Shown here: positions 1-8,807 of the stretch, in pieces
How positions within the stretch are numbered: the stretch's first letter is position 1
Layout of the letters: each line of letters opens with the position of its first letter
Assembly: GCA_039819095.1 (NCBI GenBank)
Contig: JBCBSP010000008.1
Span: 1 to 64,000, forward strand
DNA: 64,000 bases
Reading direction: 5' to 3'
Source: JBCBSP01 sp039819095
GTDB taxonomy: Bacteria; Pseudomonadota; Alphaproteobacteria; Caulobacterales; Maricaulaceae
Translations under genes and position numbers: made by a program
Notes under the pieces: model-generated
What the model was told of the DNA's origin: nothing
Database searches by the model: none
What the model saw: only the letters and a program-made list of their open reading frames with translations

Positions 1-3000
1 CCGGTTGGCCGCGCTGTACTGGATCTCCACGGTCTCCACGCCCAGCGTCTTGGAGCGGATATTGTTCAGAAGATCATAGCTGTAGCTGCCCGAACCCCAC
101 GGCCCCGACGCGGTGGAAAGCCGTCCGAGCGCGTCATAGGTGAAGCTGCGGCTCTCGCTTGGCAGCATGTGAACGATGATGTCGGACACCCGGCCATTGG
201 CGTCATAGATGTAGCTATGGTCAAAAGCCGTCACCCCGCCGCCGGAGATGTCCACATCGATGATCTGATGACGGCTGTTGAAGACGTGGGTCTGCGCCAG
301 CCCGTTGCCGAAATTCAGCGACTGAAGCCGGCCTGAGGGGTGGTAGGTTCCGCCGCTGGCATAGTCGAACGAATTCCAGCGTACGCCGCGGGCGCGGCCA
401 TGGCCGTCGGGCAGCGCGAAGACCAGGCGCGATGAGGGCGTGCGTATGGAACGATATCGACCGTCGGTTTCATAGGCGTGACGCGTCTCATAGGTGCGCC
501 CGTCCACCACCAGCTCTTCTTCGGTCAGCTGGTTCATCACATCATAGGTGTAGGTCCAGGCCGTCGCGCCCCGGTCGGCCGTCATCAGATTGCCGTTGGC
601 GTCATAGCTCATCGCCACGTCGGGCGAGGCGTCGGGATAATTCACGCTGGTCAGGCGGCCCAGAAGATCATAGCCATGCACCGTCCTGGCGCTTGACCCC
701 GCCGTGCCGCAGGCCGCCGTCGGGCTCATGCCCCGCGCCACGGTCAGCACCTGACCGGCCGCGTCATAGGTGTACTGGGTCGCCCCGGTCTCCGGCGTCA
801 CATGGCGGCACAGGCGCTGCCGGGCGTCGTAGGTCCAGCTCTGGGTCTCATCAACGGTGAAGCCTGAATGGGTACCGAACTGGCGCGCGGTTAAGAGGTT
901 ATCGAAGACGTTATGCGTCATCTCGGTGGTCAGGCCGAGCGGGTGATCGATACGCACCGGCACACCGTCATCAGGCCCGCCCCAGCCTGAACGCCAGGTC
1001 GTGGTGACATTGCCGGACGGATCGGTAACCCGGATCCGGTTGTCAGTGAGAAATTGCGTGGTGATGGTCGCAAACGGGGCGACATTCTCCCGCGTCTCGA
1101 TCACGCGGCCGAGGCCGTCATAGGTGGTCTCGACCCCGGTGGCGGGGTTGGACCCGGTCGAGGGGAAGCTCGCAAAGACCGTGCGCCCGAGCTCGTCATA
1201 TTCAAACCGGGTGAAAATCGAGCCGCCACCGCCACTGATGGCGCGCTGTTCAATCCGGGTCGGGCGGTGGAAGCCATCCAGCGTGCGGATGGTGCGCAAG
1301 GCTCCATGATTGACCGTCTGGGTCAGACCCGAGCCGAGGCCGGTATAGCTGACCGTCGTGTCGGCAAAGCCTGCAGGCCGGTTGATCAGAGTAAGCCAGC
1401 CCATGCTATTGTGGCCATAGCCGGTTGTGGTCCCGTTGGGATCGGTCAGGCTGGTGACCCAACCGTTATCATCGACAATGCGTGATAGGGTGGTGGCGTC
1501 CGGTCGCGTGACCAGCTGAGGAATGCCGCGCTTCCAGTTGGACGCCGTGGTGCGCCGGTTCAGCGCATCCTCATGCCAGGCCAATGTCCCGTCGGCGTTA
1601 TAGTCGAAATCCGCGACCCGCGCGCCGAACTGATTGCGCCAGACGACGTCGCCGTCGCTGTTATATCCAAATCGGTCCACCTCCACGCCGTTAAGGCGCA
1701 CGACCGATGGCAGTCCTAGAACCCACTGCGATGTATTGTGCGCATAGCTCGTAGTTGTGATGCGAGAGCCGCCGCCTAGCGTCGAGCTGCGCTCAACGCG
1801 CGTCGGAAAACCGAAGCTGTATGCTGATGAAGTCGGCTGATTATTGTATTCTGTCTCAGTGAGATAGGTCTCACCATTTTGGGTGATTTCCCGGCGATCC
1901 TCTCGGATGGCATGTTGATACGGTTCAAACGCGCCGGTAGTCGAGGCAAGATAATAGCCGATGAAAGGGCCTTGATCATATTCGAAATCCAAGACCTGGA
2001 TCAGGGCGCTCTGCGAAGAGTCAGAATAAACCTCGATCCGTTCAATCAGCCCCTTGCGCCAATTGAACTCCCGATTGACATGGTAGACTGAAACGACCCC
2101 GTCCGGAGCGGTGAATGTCCGCTTCTTCGTCGCCGATAAAGACGGGTTCTGGTTTTCGCGGCTTCCATCATCCTCTTCATATTCATAGGTCCAGATCGCG
2201 GCGGGGTTGGTCCCATCCTGCAGCCGTTTTTCAGAAATCGCGTAATTCGTTGTGTATCGAGGGGAGCCCGGAGTGGTTCCCGTGCACGTCGGGCTCAAAT
2301 CCCAGAATGGTGAAGGAGGAATCCCCCATGGGGCGCCCTTTATACCGTTATCAATGATGGTCGATTCGAAGACACCCTGGACACCGCTGGGATGCGTGAT
2401 GGTATGCGTGGGCAGCCAAGCACCACAGACAGTATCAAACAGGTCCATTCCCGGCAGTTCGAAATTAAGGTCGAAACTCCACTGACGGCCATCGGGAAGT
2501 TCGACCCGATCCAGGCGTAAAGTTGAGAGGTGGCCAGTCGAATTATAGTGGTAATCCCACGTGCGTCCGTTCGCTTGAACTTGTGAAATCTGTGTCGAAC
2601 TTCCGACAGCGGCATAAGTAATATCAATGACGCGGCCATCATTCGCCTCGATTTTAGTCGGGCCGTATGCGTTGTACGAATACTCAACCCAATTGCCGTG
2701 CACATCCTCCACACGGGACGCATACATAACCGCCCGAAAGACCGGCTCGTGGTTATTGCCCTGCACCTGAACCTGAACGCCTGACCAGGTTGTGTGGAAT
2801 TCCGAAATTTCTCTAAGGTGATACCTTAATACATCGAAGCGATACCGGGTTCCATTAGGGTCTGTTGCTATAAATCCATCACCTAAGTCACTGGCTTGCC
2901 CCGGCAGACAATCGACTTTCCAAAATTGGTTGGTGACATATTCGGCGCTGGCCAATTGGGGGTTGGTAGATGGGTGCTCATCAATTAGATAACCTGCATT

Positions 3001-3543
3001 TTCTCCAGGTATGTTTAAGCGCACGCCGCCATAATACTCGGTACCCCATAAAGTTTCTATTTCAAGGCTCGTGCCTCCGCCAGAGAGATAGACTTCGTAT
3101 ATCCGATCTGTATCCGGCGGAACATAAGCGCCAGGGCCGCCGCATCGGTTAGCCTGCCAGCTTTCGGAACCTGCAGGATTATCACTGTAGACGAATGTCT
3201 CCATGCGCGGCACTTCAACAGCCCAGTCTCCAAGCGCATGGCTGCTGCCGGGAACTCCGGTTCCCGTTGAACGGGCAAATTGAACCGGCAAGTCAGAGTT
3301 TCCGGGCAGAGAGACATCCACGTGATAGAAAGAGAGGGATCCATCATCCGGGCTGATGGTATCCCCCATGAGCTCATTCGAAAGCCTCGACAAAGTTGGT
3401 GTCAGCTCACGGAAAGACTTATCGAACATCGGCGTGAAGGCTTCGTCGACTTGGCCCTCAGCGGGAGACAGGATCAGCACCCCGATTATAGAAGCCCAAA
3501 AGGCGGCTGCCGCCATGCGGAGAGTCTTGTCCCAAACGCGCAT
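1..3543 (-). CDS. RHS/YD-repeat secreted protein, N-terminal part (cut by window edge)
   Basis: The frame is open from an ATG at 3543 to base 1, 1181 codons with no stop. I checked the frame at four well-separated points. Residues about 8-30 form a signal-peptide-like segment (hydrophobic run ending near SPAEG). The middle and C-terminal part is full of YD repeats such as YDELGRT, YDGLGRV, YDAAGQV, YDLLGRL, YDANGNL and YDALGRL, the hallmark of RHS/wall-associated shell proteins. In the family these repeats build a hollow beta-cocoon around a C-terminal toxin or effector; that end lies outside the window, so the effector and any immunity gene cannot be seen. The first about 600 codons are clearly less GC-rich than the rest of the window, which suggests acquired DNA. 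A signal peptide points to Sec export rather than type VI delivery. The family call is firm, the role is inferred. Confidence 0.9.
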   Translation of the reverse strand, partial: MRVWDKTLRMAAAAFWASIIGVLILSPAEGQVDEAFTPMFDKSFRELTPTLSRLSNELMGDTISPDDGSLSFYHVDVSLPGNSDLPVQFARSTGTGVPGSSHALGDWAVEVPRMETFVYSDNPAGSESWQANRCGGPGAYVPPDTDRIYEVYLSGGGTSLEIETLWGTEYYGGVRLNIPGENAGYLIDEHPSTNPQLASAEYVTNQFWKVDCLPGQASDLGDGFIATDPNGTRYRFDVLRYHLREISEFHTTWSGVQVQVQGNNHEPVFRAVMYASRVEDVHGNWVEYSYNAYGPTKIEANDGRVIDITYAAVGSSTQISQVQANGRTWDYHYNSTGHLSTLRLDRVELPDGRQWSFDLNFELPGMDLFDTVCGAWLPTHTITHPSGVQGVFESTIIDNGIKGAPWGIPPSPFWDLSPTCTGTTPGSPRYTTNYAISEKRLQDGTNPAAIWTYEYEEDDGSRENQNPSLSATKKRTFTAPDGVVSVYHVNREFNWRKGLIERIEVYSDSSQSALIQVLDFEYDQGPFIGYYLASTTGAFEPYQHAIREDRREITQNGETYLTETEYNNQPTSSAYSFGFPTRVERSSTLGGGSRITTTSYAHNTSQWVLGLPSVVRLNGVEVDRFGYNSDGDVVWRNQFGARVADFDYNADGTLAWHEDALNRRTTASNWKRGIPQLVTRPDATTLSRIVDDNGWVTSLTDPNGTTTGYGHNSMGWLTLINRPAGFADTTVSYTGLGSGLTQTVNHGALRTIRTLDGFHRPTRIEQRAISGGGGSIFTRFEYDELGRTVFASFPSTGSNPATGVETTYDGLGRVIETRENVAPFATITTQFLTDNRIRVTDPSGNVTTTWRSGWGGPDDGVPVRIDHPLGLTTEMTHNVFDNLLTARQFGTHSGFTVDETQSWTYDARQRLCRHVTPETGATQYTYDAAGQVLTVARGMSPTAACGTAGSSARTVHGYDLLGRLTSVNYPDASPDVAMSYDANGNLMTADRGATAWTYTYDVMNQLTEEELVVDGRTYETRHAYETDGRYRSIRTPSSRLVFALPDGHGRARGVRWNSFDYASGGTYHPSGRLQSLNFGNGLAQTHVFNSRHQIIDVDISGGGVTAFDHSYIYDANGRVSDIIVHMLPSESRSFTYDALGRLSTASGPWGSGSYSYDLLNNIRSKTLGVETVEIQYSAANR

Positions 3544-4164
3544 TCTTAGGCCCTCAGCATTGCGTGAAAATTGAATGATTTTCTATAATGAAGCTTATTA
3601 TGAAATGAGTCTACGCCTTTAACGAGAGTCAAAATCGACGCAGATCATAGAAGTGGAGTGAGGACCGCTATTGGTGGTCGGACGACGAACCCTGCGCTTG
3701 GCGTGCATGCTCCCTTGCAAGCAGGGCTGCGCCGCTCAAGCCGATCAAGGGTGCGGTCTTCTCTAATTGAGCCTGCCAAGCGATCGGATTTGAGGGGAAG
3801 TCGCCTTCGGATTGGCTCACCGAAGTGGTTCACCGGTTTTATTCGTTCGGCGGTTTTCCTGCAGGGGCGTTCATTCGGTTACCGCCCCACAATGCCGCGG
3901 CTTGAGGGGTCGCGACGCTGCTGGAAATGCTTGGTCCGGGCGCGACTTCATTCATGGTGTCCAGCCGCCACACCTCATTATGGAGAACCCAGATTGCCCC
4001 GTCCTGTCGGCGGTGTCCCCGCGTTCGTGCGCTTTTGAAAGAATTGGAAGCCGAAGGTGAAAGGGAGGGTGTGCAGGTGGTGAAGATCGATTTGCGCGGA
4101 GTGCGTCAGATCTTCTGTCGGAATAGCATCGACCCAGACGCATTTCCGTTTCGACGCCGGCGTC
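3544..4164. other. Gene-poor stretch between RHS gene and DUF6065 gene
   Basis: About 620 bp. The first 100 bp are AT-rich and probably hold the promoter of the minus-strand RHS gene. The remainder is GC-rich with only short overlapping frames on both strands (for example + 3658-4038 and + 3927-4232). None has a recognisable domain, a good ribosome binding site or a family-like composition. It could be the decayed remnant of a gene or a dispersed repeat; I cannot support either. Confidence 0.4.
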
Positions 4165-4938
4165 TCACCGCCTGCGCTTCGACTTTTTTCCGCCCGGCTT
4201 CTTTTCCTCAAACGGCTCCACGCGCAGCTTGATCTTATGGTCGCGCGGGCCGGGTGAGCCGTCAGGCATCTGGCCGCGATAATAGCCTTTCTGCCATTTC
4301 TCCTCGAGCGCGTCCGGGTCGCGTTGTTTGACCCGGCCGGTGAAGTCCGACCGGCTCTCGCGCCAGATCGCCATTTGCTGTTCGGTTTTCGGGTCGGCCT
4401 GGATGGTGCGCAGCTCCGGGTCGATGCGTTCGAACAGATCCCGGCGCACCGGGAAGAGATGCGCGATCGCCTCGCCGGGTTCGAACCGCACCTCGCCGGG
4501 CCGGGTGAAGCGCCAGTTCATGGTGAAGGTATACGGGCTCCAATCGGTCTCGATCACCCCGGTCAGCCCGGCGATCCCATCCTTGGGCTGATTGAGCGGG
4601 GCGGTGACGAAGATATTCCAGCCCGGCGGCGTCTTCAGAAGAAAGCCCATATCGAAGGTGAGAATGCCCGAGCCGAAATTGCTGCCCGCCGTGCCCGGCA
4701 GTCCTTGCTTGAGCGGCTCGTCGAGCTTGATCCCGACATCGTCCACCTTCAGCCCGCCATTCCAGCGCGCCGTCACCCCCATGGGCGTGAACACCTCCCA
4801 GCCATGCTGATTGGCGACCGATAACGGCAGGCAGCGATAGGCGAAGCTTTCAGGCGTGTCGTCCATCCACTGACGGCGCGCATCCGCCGGGCGGATCGTC
4901 ACCGGATGAGAGGTCAGGGCGTGGCAGATGAGTTTCAT
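4165..4938 (-). CDS. DUF6065 family protein
   Basis: 257 residues from the ATG at 4938 (MKLICHALTSHP). The frame extends another 29 codons upstream, but that extension is low-complexity and runs into the rlmN promoter region, so I prefer the internal ATG. The protein is soluble with no signal peptide or membrane segment. It matches what I remember of DUF6065, a small family of unknown function: a W-rich core (GWEVFTP, WSPYTFTMNWRFTRPG), the stretch GEAIAHLFPV, and a very basic C-terminal tail ending KKPGGKKSKRRR. It is divergent from rlmN with about 107 bp between starts. No catalytic motif is visible, and the function is unknown. Confidence 0.7.
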   Translation of the reverse strand: MKLICHALTSHPVTIRPADARRQWMDDTPESFAYRCLPLSVANQHGWEVFTPMGVTARWNGGLKVDDVGIKLDEPLKQGLPGTAGSNFGSGILTFDMGFLLKTPPGWNIFVTAPLNQPKDGIAGLTGVIETDWSPYTFTMNWRFTRPGEVRFEPGEAIAHLFPVRRDLFERIDPELRTIQADPKTEQQMAIWRESRSDFTGRVKQRDPDALEEKWQKGYYRGQMPDGSPGPRDHKIKLRVEPFEEKKPGGKKSKRRR

Positions 4939-5045
4939 GACGACAGATTTGCCGTGTGTCGCGGGGGGCAGGCAAGTGGGCCGCTGGCGGGCCGGAGAAC
5001 TGAACCCCTCGCGATTTCGCTGCACTTGGCCTATATGACCGCGCC

Positions 5046-6209
5046 ATGACCGCTGTAACGCTCAATCTCGCCGAGGCGAACCGCCCCGATGCCGGCCCGA
5101 TCGCTCTGTCCGGCCTGACGCGCGCGCAAATTCGCGAGGCGCTGATCACGTCCGGGCTGGTGGAAGAGAAGAAGGCGAAGATGCGCGCCGAGCAGCTCTG
5201 GCGCTGGATCTATCATCACGGCGTCACCGATTTCGACGCGATGACGAATGTCTCCAAGGATCTGCGCGCGGGCTTAAAGCAGGCCTTCACGCTGGCGCGC
5301 CCCGAGATCGTGGAGCGTCAGGTCAGCGTGGACGGCACGCGCAAATATCTCATCCGCCTGGCGCCGGGCGTGGAGGCGGAGACCGTCTTCATTCCCGATG
5401 TCGGCAAGTCCGGCGCGCTATGCGTGTCCAGCCAGGTCGGCTGCACGCTGAACTGCACATTCTGCCATACCGGAACCCAGGCGCTGGTGCGCAATCTGAC
5501 CGCGGCGGAAATCGTCGCCCAGGTGATGATCGCGCGCGATGATCTGGGCGAGTGGCCGACCTCCAATGAAGACCGGCGGCTGACCAATATCGTCTTCATG
5601 GGTATGGGCGAGCCGCTCTATAATCTCGATCATGTCGCCGATGCGATCGATGTGATTTCAGACAATGAAGGCATCGCCATCGGCCGGCGGCGCATCACCG
5701 TGTCGACCTCCGGCGTGGTTCCGAAGATCATCGAGCTCGGCGAACGCACCGGAACCATGCTCGCCATCAGCCTGCACGCCACAAATGATCCGTTGCGCGA
5801 TGAGCTGGTCCCGCTGAACAAGAAATACCCGATCGCCGAGCTTATGGAGGCCATCAAGGCCTATCCGGGTCTGGGCAACGCCAAACGGGTGACGTTCGAA
5901 TATGTCATGCTGAAAGGCGTTAATGACAGCCTGGCCGAAGCGCGCGCGCTGGTGAAGCTGCTGAAGGGCGTGCCGTCGAAGATCAATCTCATCCCGTTCA
6001 ATCCCTGGCCGAACAGCCCGTATGAGTGTTCCGACTGGGACCGGATCGAGGCCTTCGCCGATGTGGTCAACCGCGCCGGTTACGCCAGCCCGATCCGCAC
6101 CCCGCGCGGCCGGGACATCTTCGCCGCCTGCGGTCAGCTGAAAAGCGAAAGCCAGAAACTGCGCGCGAGCGAACGTCGCAGGCTGGAGCGGGCGGAGAGC
6201 GCCGGTTAG
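5046..6209 (+). CDS. rlmN: 23S rRNA (adenine-2503-C2)-methyltransferase / tRNA m2A37 methyltransferase RlmN
   Basis: 387 residues, usual length for RlmN. It is a radical-SAM enzyme that methylates C2 of A2503 in 23S rRNA and, in known members, A37 of some tRNAs. The CxxxCxxC iron-sulfur motif is C133, C137, C140 (CTLNCTFC). The second catalytic cysteine typical of the dual-Cys mechanism is C362 in FAACGQL. The N-terminal helical region (RAEQLWRWIYHHG) and the motifs MGMGEPLYN and TVSTSGVVP are typical. It is monocistronic, divergent from the DUF6065 gene. The tail after C362 is basic and Arg/Glu-rich, as is common in alphaproteobacterial RlmN. Confidence 0.97.
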   Translation: MTAVTLNLAEANRPDAGPIALSGLTRAQIREALITSGLVEEKKAKMRAEQLWRWIYHHGVTDFDAMTNVSKDLRAGLKQAFTLARPEIVERQVSVDGTRKYLIRLAPGVEAETVFIPDVGKSGALCVSSQVGCTLNCTFCHTGTQALVRNLTAAEIVAQVMIARDDLGEWPTSNEDRRLTNIVFMGMGEPLYNLDHVADAIDVISDNEGIAIGRRRITVSTSGVVPKIIELGERTGTMLAISLHATNDPLRDELVPLNKKYPIAELMEAIKAYPGLGNAKRVTFEYVMLKGVNDSLAEARALVKLLKGVPSKINLIPFNPWPNSPYECSDWDRIEAFADVVNRAGYASPIRTPRGRDIFAACGQLKSESQKLRASERRRLERAESAG

Positions 6210-6238
6210 CGCGTCTAGCATGATTTGAGGCTGGCTTA

Positions 6239-6271
6239 GATCACCCAAAGCCGGATAAATCTTTGGTGATC
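6239..6271 (+). terminator. Stem-loop after rlmN
   Basis: Arms GATCACCCAAAG (6239-6250) and CTTTGGTGATC (6261-6271) pair along 11 bp with a single bulged C, loop CCGGATAAAT. It lies 30 bp past the rlmN stop. Only a weak T-rich stretch (ATTTTAT at 6281-6287) follows, so termination is plausible but not certain. Confidence 0.4.
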
Positions 6272-6298
6272 AGGCGGGCTATTTTATCGTACGCTTCA

Positions 6299-6306
6299 TT
6301 AACCAT
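6299..6306 (+). promoter_or_regulatory. CtrA half-site (TTAACCAT) upstream of chemoreceptor operon
   Basis: TTAACCAT is the conserved CtrA half-motif known from Caulobacter. It sits 30 bp before the start of the small membrane gene that is co-translated with the chemoreceptor. CtrA control of motility and chemotaxis genes is established in this order; control here is inferred from one 8-mer. Confidence 0.35.
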
Positions 6307-6335
6307 TAAAGTTGAGTCTGAGCGGCGCTCATTAC

Positions 6336-6701
6336 ATGCACGGATTCGGCTCTGTGAAATCGGTCCCCACCCGCTCGACTTCAACACGCTTCCCCCTTGT
6401 CCTGCTCAGCCTCATTGCCTTGCTGGTCGGGGGGTTTCCTGTGCTGGCTGCGAGCTGGCGGGCCGCTTCGACTGACCAGATCGCCGTGGTCTGGCCGGCC
6501 GGCTGGAGCCGGGCGGAGCAGATGCGGGCGACTGCTCGGGCTGACGCCAGGATTGTTCGTTTCGGCGGGGCGCCCGGCGTCATGGTGGTTGAGGCGGAGG
6601 CTTTCCCTGAGCTTCGCGCCGCTGGCGCCCTGTTTTTTCTTGATCCCCAAGCCGTCGGCGCGTGCGCGCTCGGCGCTGATCGTAATGGAGGGGTCACATG
6701 A
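6336..6701 (+). CDS. Small membrane-anchored or exported protein, unknown function
   Basis: 121 residues from the ATG at 6336; a TTG at 6312 would add eight residues. Neither start has a strong Shine-Dalgarno. A single hydrophobic segment (FPLVLLSLIALLVGGFPVLA) near residues 20-39 is either a membrane anchor or a long signal peptide. The rest is a short extracytoplasmic domain with AVVWPAGWSRAEQM and a C-terminal region ending in GACALGADRNGG. Its stop overlaps the start of the chemoreceptor gene (ATGA), so the two are translationally coupled and probably work together, perhaps as a sensor accessory. I do not recognise a family. Confidence 0.65.
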   Translation: MHGFGSVKSVPTRSTSTRFPLVLLSLIALLVGGFPVLAASWRAASTDQIAVVWPAGWSRAEQMRATARADARIVRFGGAPGVMVVEAEAFPELRAAGALFFLDPQAVGACALGADRNGGVT

Positions 6702-8161
6702 CCCGGCTTGAAACCGTTCGTACGCGCGCCTCAAACGTGCTCCTCGTCGTCATTGGCGCAGGGCTGGCGCTCTTTCTGCTTACGGCGCTCCTGGTCGAGC
6801 CCTCCCGCGCCCTGATTGGCGGCGGACTGATGGCCCTGGCCGGAGCGTTGGCGTTCGGGGCCTGGCGCTCTGACTCCGCCGGCTGGCCAACGCGCGCCGC
6901 CATTGCCGTCGCTCTGGTCAGCATACCCGCCGCTTTCACCTATCTGATGAGCGGGCGCGCCTGGCAGATCGACATGCACATGATGTTTTTCGCTGCGCTC
7001 GCGGCGGCGGCGCTTTTGTGCGACTGGCGCGCCATTGTCGCGGCGGCGGCCGTGACGGCGCTGCATCATCTCAGCCTGAATATCCTCCTGCCCTGGGCGG
7101 TTTTCCCCGAGGGTGCGGATCTAGGACGGGTACTGGTCCATGCCGGCGTGGTCATCGCGCAGAGCGCGGCGCTGATCTGGATGACGTCCGTGATCGCTCA
7201 TGCGCTGGAAGCCGCCGATGAGAGCGTCACCGAGGCTGAAGCCGCCAAGCTGCAGGCCGCGGGTCTGGCTGAAGCCGACCGCGAGCGCCAGACCGTGGCC
7301 GATGCTGCGCGCAAGACGGCTGAGGATGGCGCGCGGGCGTTTGAACACAATGTCGCCGCGGTGCTCGGTGATGTGCAGAACGCCTCTGATCAGCTCGACA
7401 GGCTTGCCGATCAGCTACGCGGGGATGCTGGCGCAACGCGCTCCGGCGCGGATGCGGCCGCTACGCGCGCTTCTGAAACCGCACATCATGTCGAGGCGGT
7501 GGCCTCCGCCGCCCAGGAACTTGCCGCTTCCATCGCGGAAGTCACCCGCACGCTGGAAGGCGCGGACCAGATTTCCGAACGCGCCGCCGGCGAAGCGGCG
7601 CGAGCCGGTGAATCCATGGGTGATCTGCAGACCGCCGCGCGTGAAATCGAAGATATCGCCGCGCTCGTGTCCGATATCGCCGAGCAGACCAATCTTCTGG
7701 CGCTCAACGCCACCATTGAAGCGGCCCGCGCCGGAGAGGCCGGGAAGGGCTTTGCTGTCGTCGCCGAGGAGGTCAAGCAGCTCGCCGATCAGACCGGCAA
7801 GGCGACCGAGGATATCCGGTCAAAGATCGATGCGATGCGGTCCGCCGCTGACGGCGCGGGGGCGGCCCTGTCGAAGATCGCCGCCACCATCCAGGATGTG
7901 CGCGACGCCTCAGGCAGTGCGCGCGGCGCGTTTGATCAACAGGCGAGCGCCACCGGCGAGATCGCCCGGCTGGCTCAGGACGCGTCCGGCTCCACCGGCG
8001 AGGTTGGCGCTCAGGCCGCCGAAGTGACCGCCGCCGCCGCCCGCACCGATACTGCGGCTGAAGCCTTCAGCGGCGCTTCCGCCAGCCTGCGCGAGGCGGC
8101 CGGCAAACTCGACGCGGAGCTTCAGCGTTTTCGCAGCTCGCTGAATGAGAGTGCGGCCTGA
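6698..8161 (+). CDS. Methyl-accepting chemotaxis protein with integral-membrane sensor
   Basis: 487 residues. The N-terminal about 170 residues hold roughly six hydrophobic segments (for example VLLVVIGAGLALFLLTALL and VVIAQSAALIWMTSVIAHAL) and no large periplasmic loop. Histidines cluster at IDMHMMFFAAL and ALHHLSLNILLPW, which may bind a ligand, metal or haem within the membrane; that is inference. Residues about 175-485 form the cytoplasmic coiled coil, with the conserved CheA/CheW-binding hairpin tip around residues 325-365 (EQTNLLALNATIEAARAGE, GKGFAVVAEEVKQLA). There is no HAMP domain evident. It starts inside the stop codon of the preceding small gene (ATGA) and is expected to signal to CheA at a cell pole. 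Confidence 0.93.
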   Translation: MTRLETVRTRASNVLLVVIGAGLALFLLTALLVEPSRALIGGGLMALAGALAFGAWRSDSAGWPTRAAIAVALVSIPAAFTYLMSGRAWQIDMHMMFFAALAAAALLCDWRAIVAAAAVTALHHLSLNILLPWAVFPEGADLGRVLVHAGVVIAQSAALIWMTSVIAHALEAADESVTEAEAAKLQAAGLAEADRERQTVADAARKTAEDGARAFEHNVAAVLGDVQNASDQLDRLADQLRGDAGATRSGADAAATRASETAHHVEAVASAAQELAASIAEVTRTLEGADQISERAAGEAARAGESMGDLQTAAREIEDIAALVSDIAEQTNLLALNATIEAARAGEAGKGFAVVAEEVKQLADQTGKATEDIRSKIDAMRSAADGAGAALSKIAATIQDVRDASGSARGAFDQQASATGEIARLAQDASGSTGEVGAQAAEVTAAAARTDTAAEAFSGASASLREAAGKLDAELQRFRSSLNESAA

Positions 8162-8165
8162 TCGG

Positions 8166-8711
8166 TCAGCTTCCAGGAGCCGGCCGGCCGACTATTGTTA
8201 TCTGGAAGGTCGTCAGGCAGGCATCCGCCAGCCGCCATCCACTCTCGGTCTCGACAAAGCTGCAGACGGCGTGATCGCGACCGGCGATGCCCGATTCCAG
8301 CCCGAGCCGCTCCGGGTCCTGCAGCTGATTGAAACGTGCTCGCGGCATCACATAACTCAGCCGCCGGGCCGGGGCTCCGTCCGTGCGCGGCAGTGCGGCG
8401 GTGTCGTAAACGCAGACGGGCGGCTGCATCAGTACGGTGCGCACTGAAGGATCGCCCATGCGCCGACCGAAAATCTGTTCTTCCAGGCGGGGCTCGTCTT
8501 CGAGCTGACGCAGCCGGGCGCGCAGCACCGGGTCGTCCGGGCTCAGCCAGCGCGCCAGGGCGTCTTCATCATGGCCCACAATGGCGCGGAACACCGCCAT
8601 CTCACCGGCGTCCGGGGCCCGACACACCGGTTTCGGTGGCGGCGGAGTGGCGCAGGCGGTCAGGGCCGCCAGCACGGTCAAGCCGGCCAGGATTGATTTC
8701 AGCGATTTCAA
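8166..8711 (-). CDS. Hypothetical lipoprotein
   Basis: About 181 residues from a TTG at 8711, chosen because GAGGGA lies nine bases upstream and the product then begins directly with a lipoprotein signal peptide (LKSLKSILAGLTVLAALTAC). Upstream ATG codons would put about 13-23 extra residues before the signal. The lipobox LTAC is followed by a proline-rich linker ATPPPPKP. The mature part is small, acidic and contains paired cysteines (PPVCVYD, HAVCSFV, DACL). It is convergent with the chemoreceptor gene, with only 4 bp between. No family recognised. Confidence 0.7.
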   Translation of the reverse strand: MKSLKSILAGLTVLAALTACATPPPPKPVCRAPDAGEMAVFRAIVGHDEDALARWLSPDDPVLRARLRQLEDEPRLEEQIFGRRMGDPSVRTVLMQPPVCVYDTAALPRTDGAPARRLSYVMPRARFNQLQDPERLGLESGIAGRDHAVCSFVETESGWRLADACLTTFQITIVGRPAPGS

Positions 8712-8807
8712 AGCGCGTTCCCTCTTAGCGGCGCCCCCATAGGCGAACATTAGAGTGCCGCGCCCATCGCGGCGCGCCAAGTCAAACCTGTTCGGCGCCT
8801 CTCCGCG

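Noticed and set aside
3658..4038. Possible transposase or integrase remnant
   Set aside because: I looked in all frames for catalytic motifs and terminal repeats and found none.
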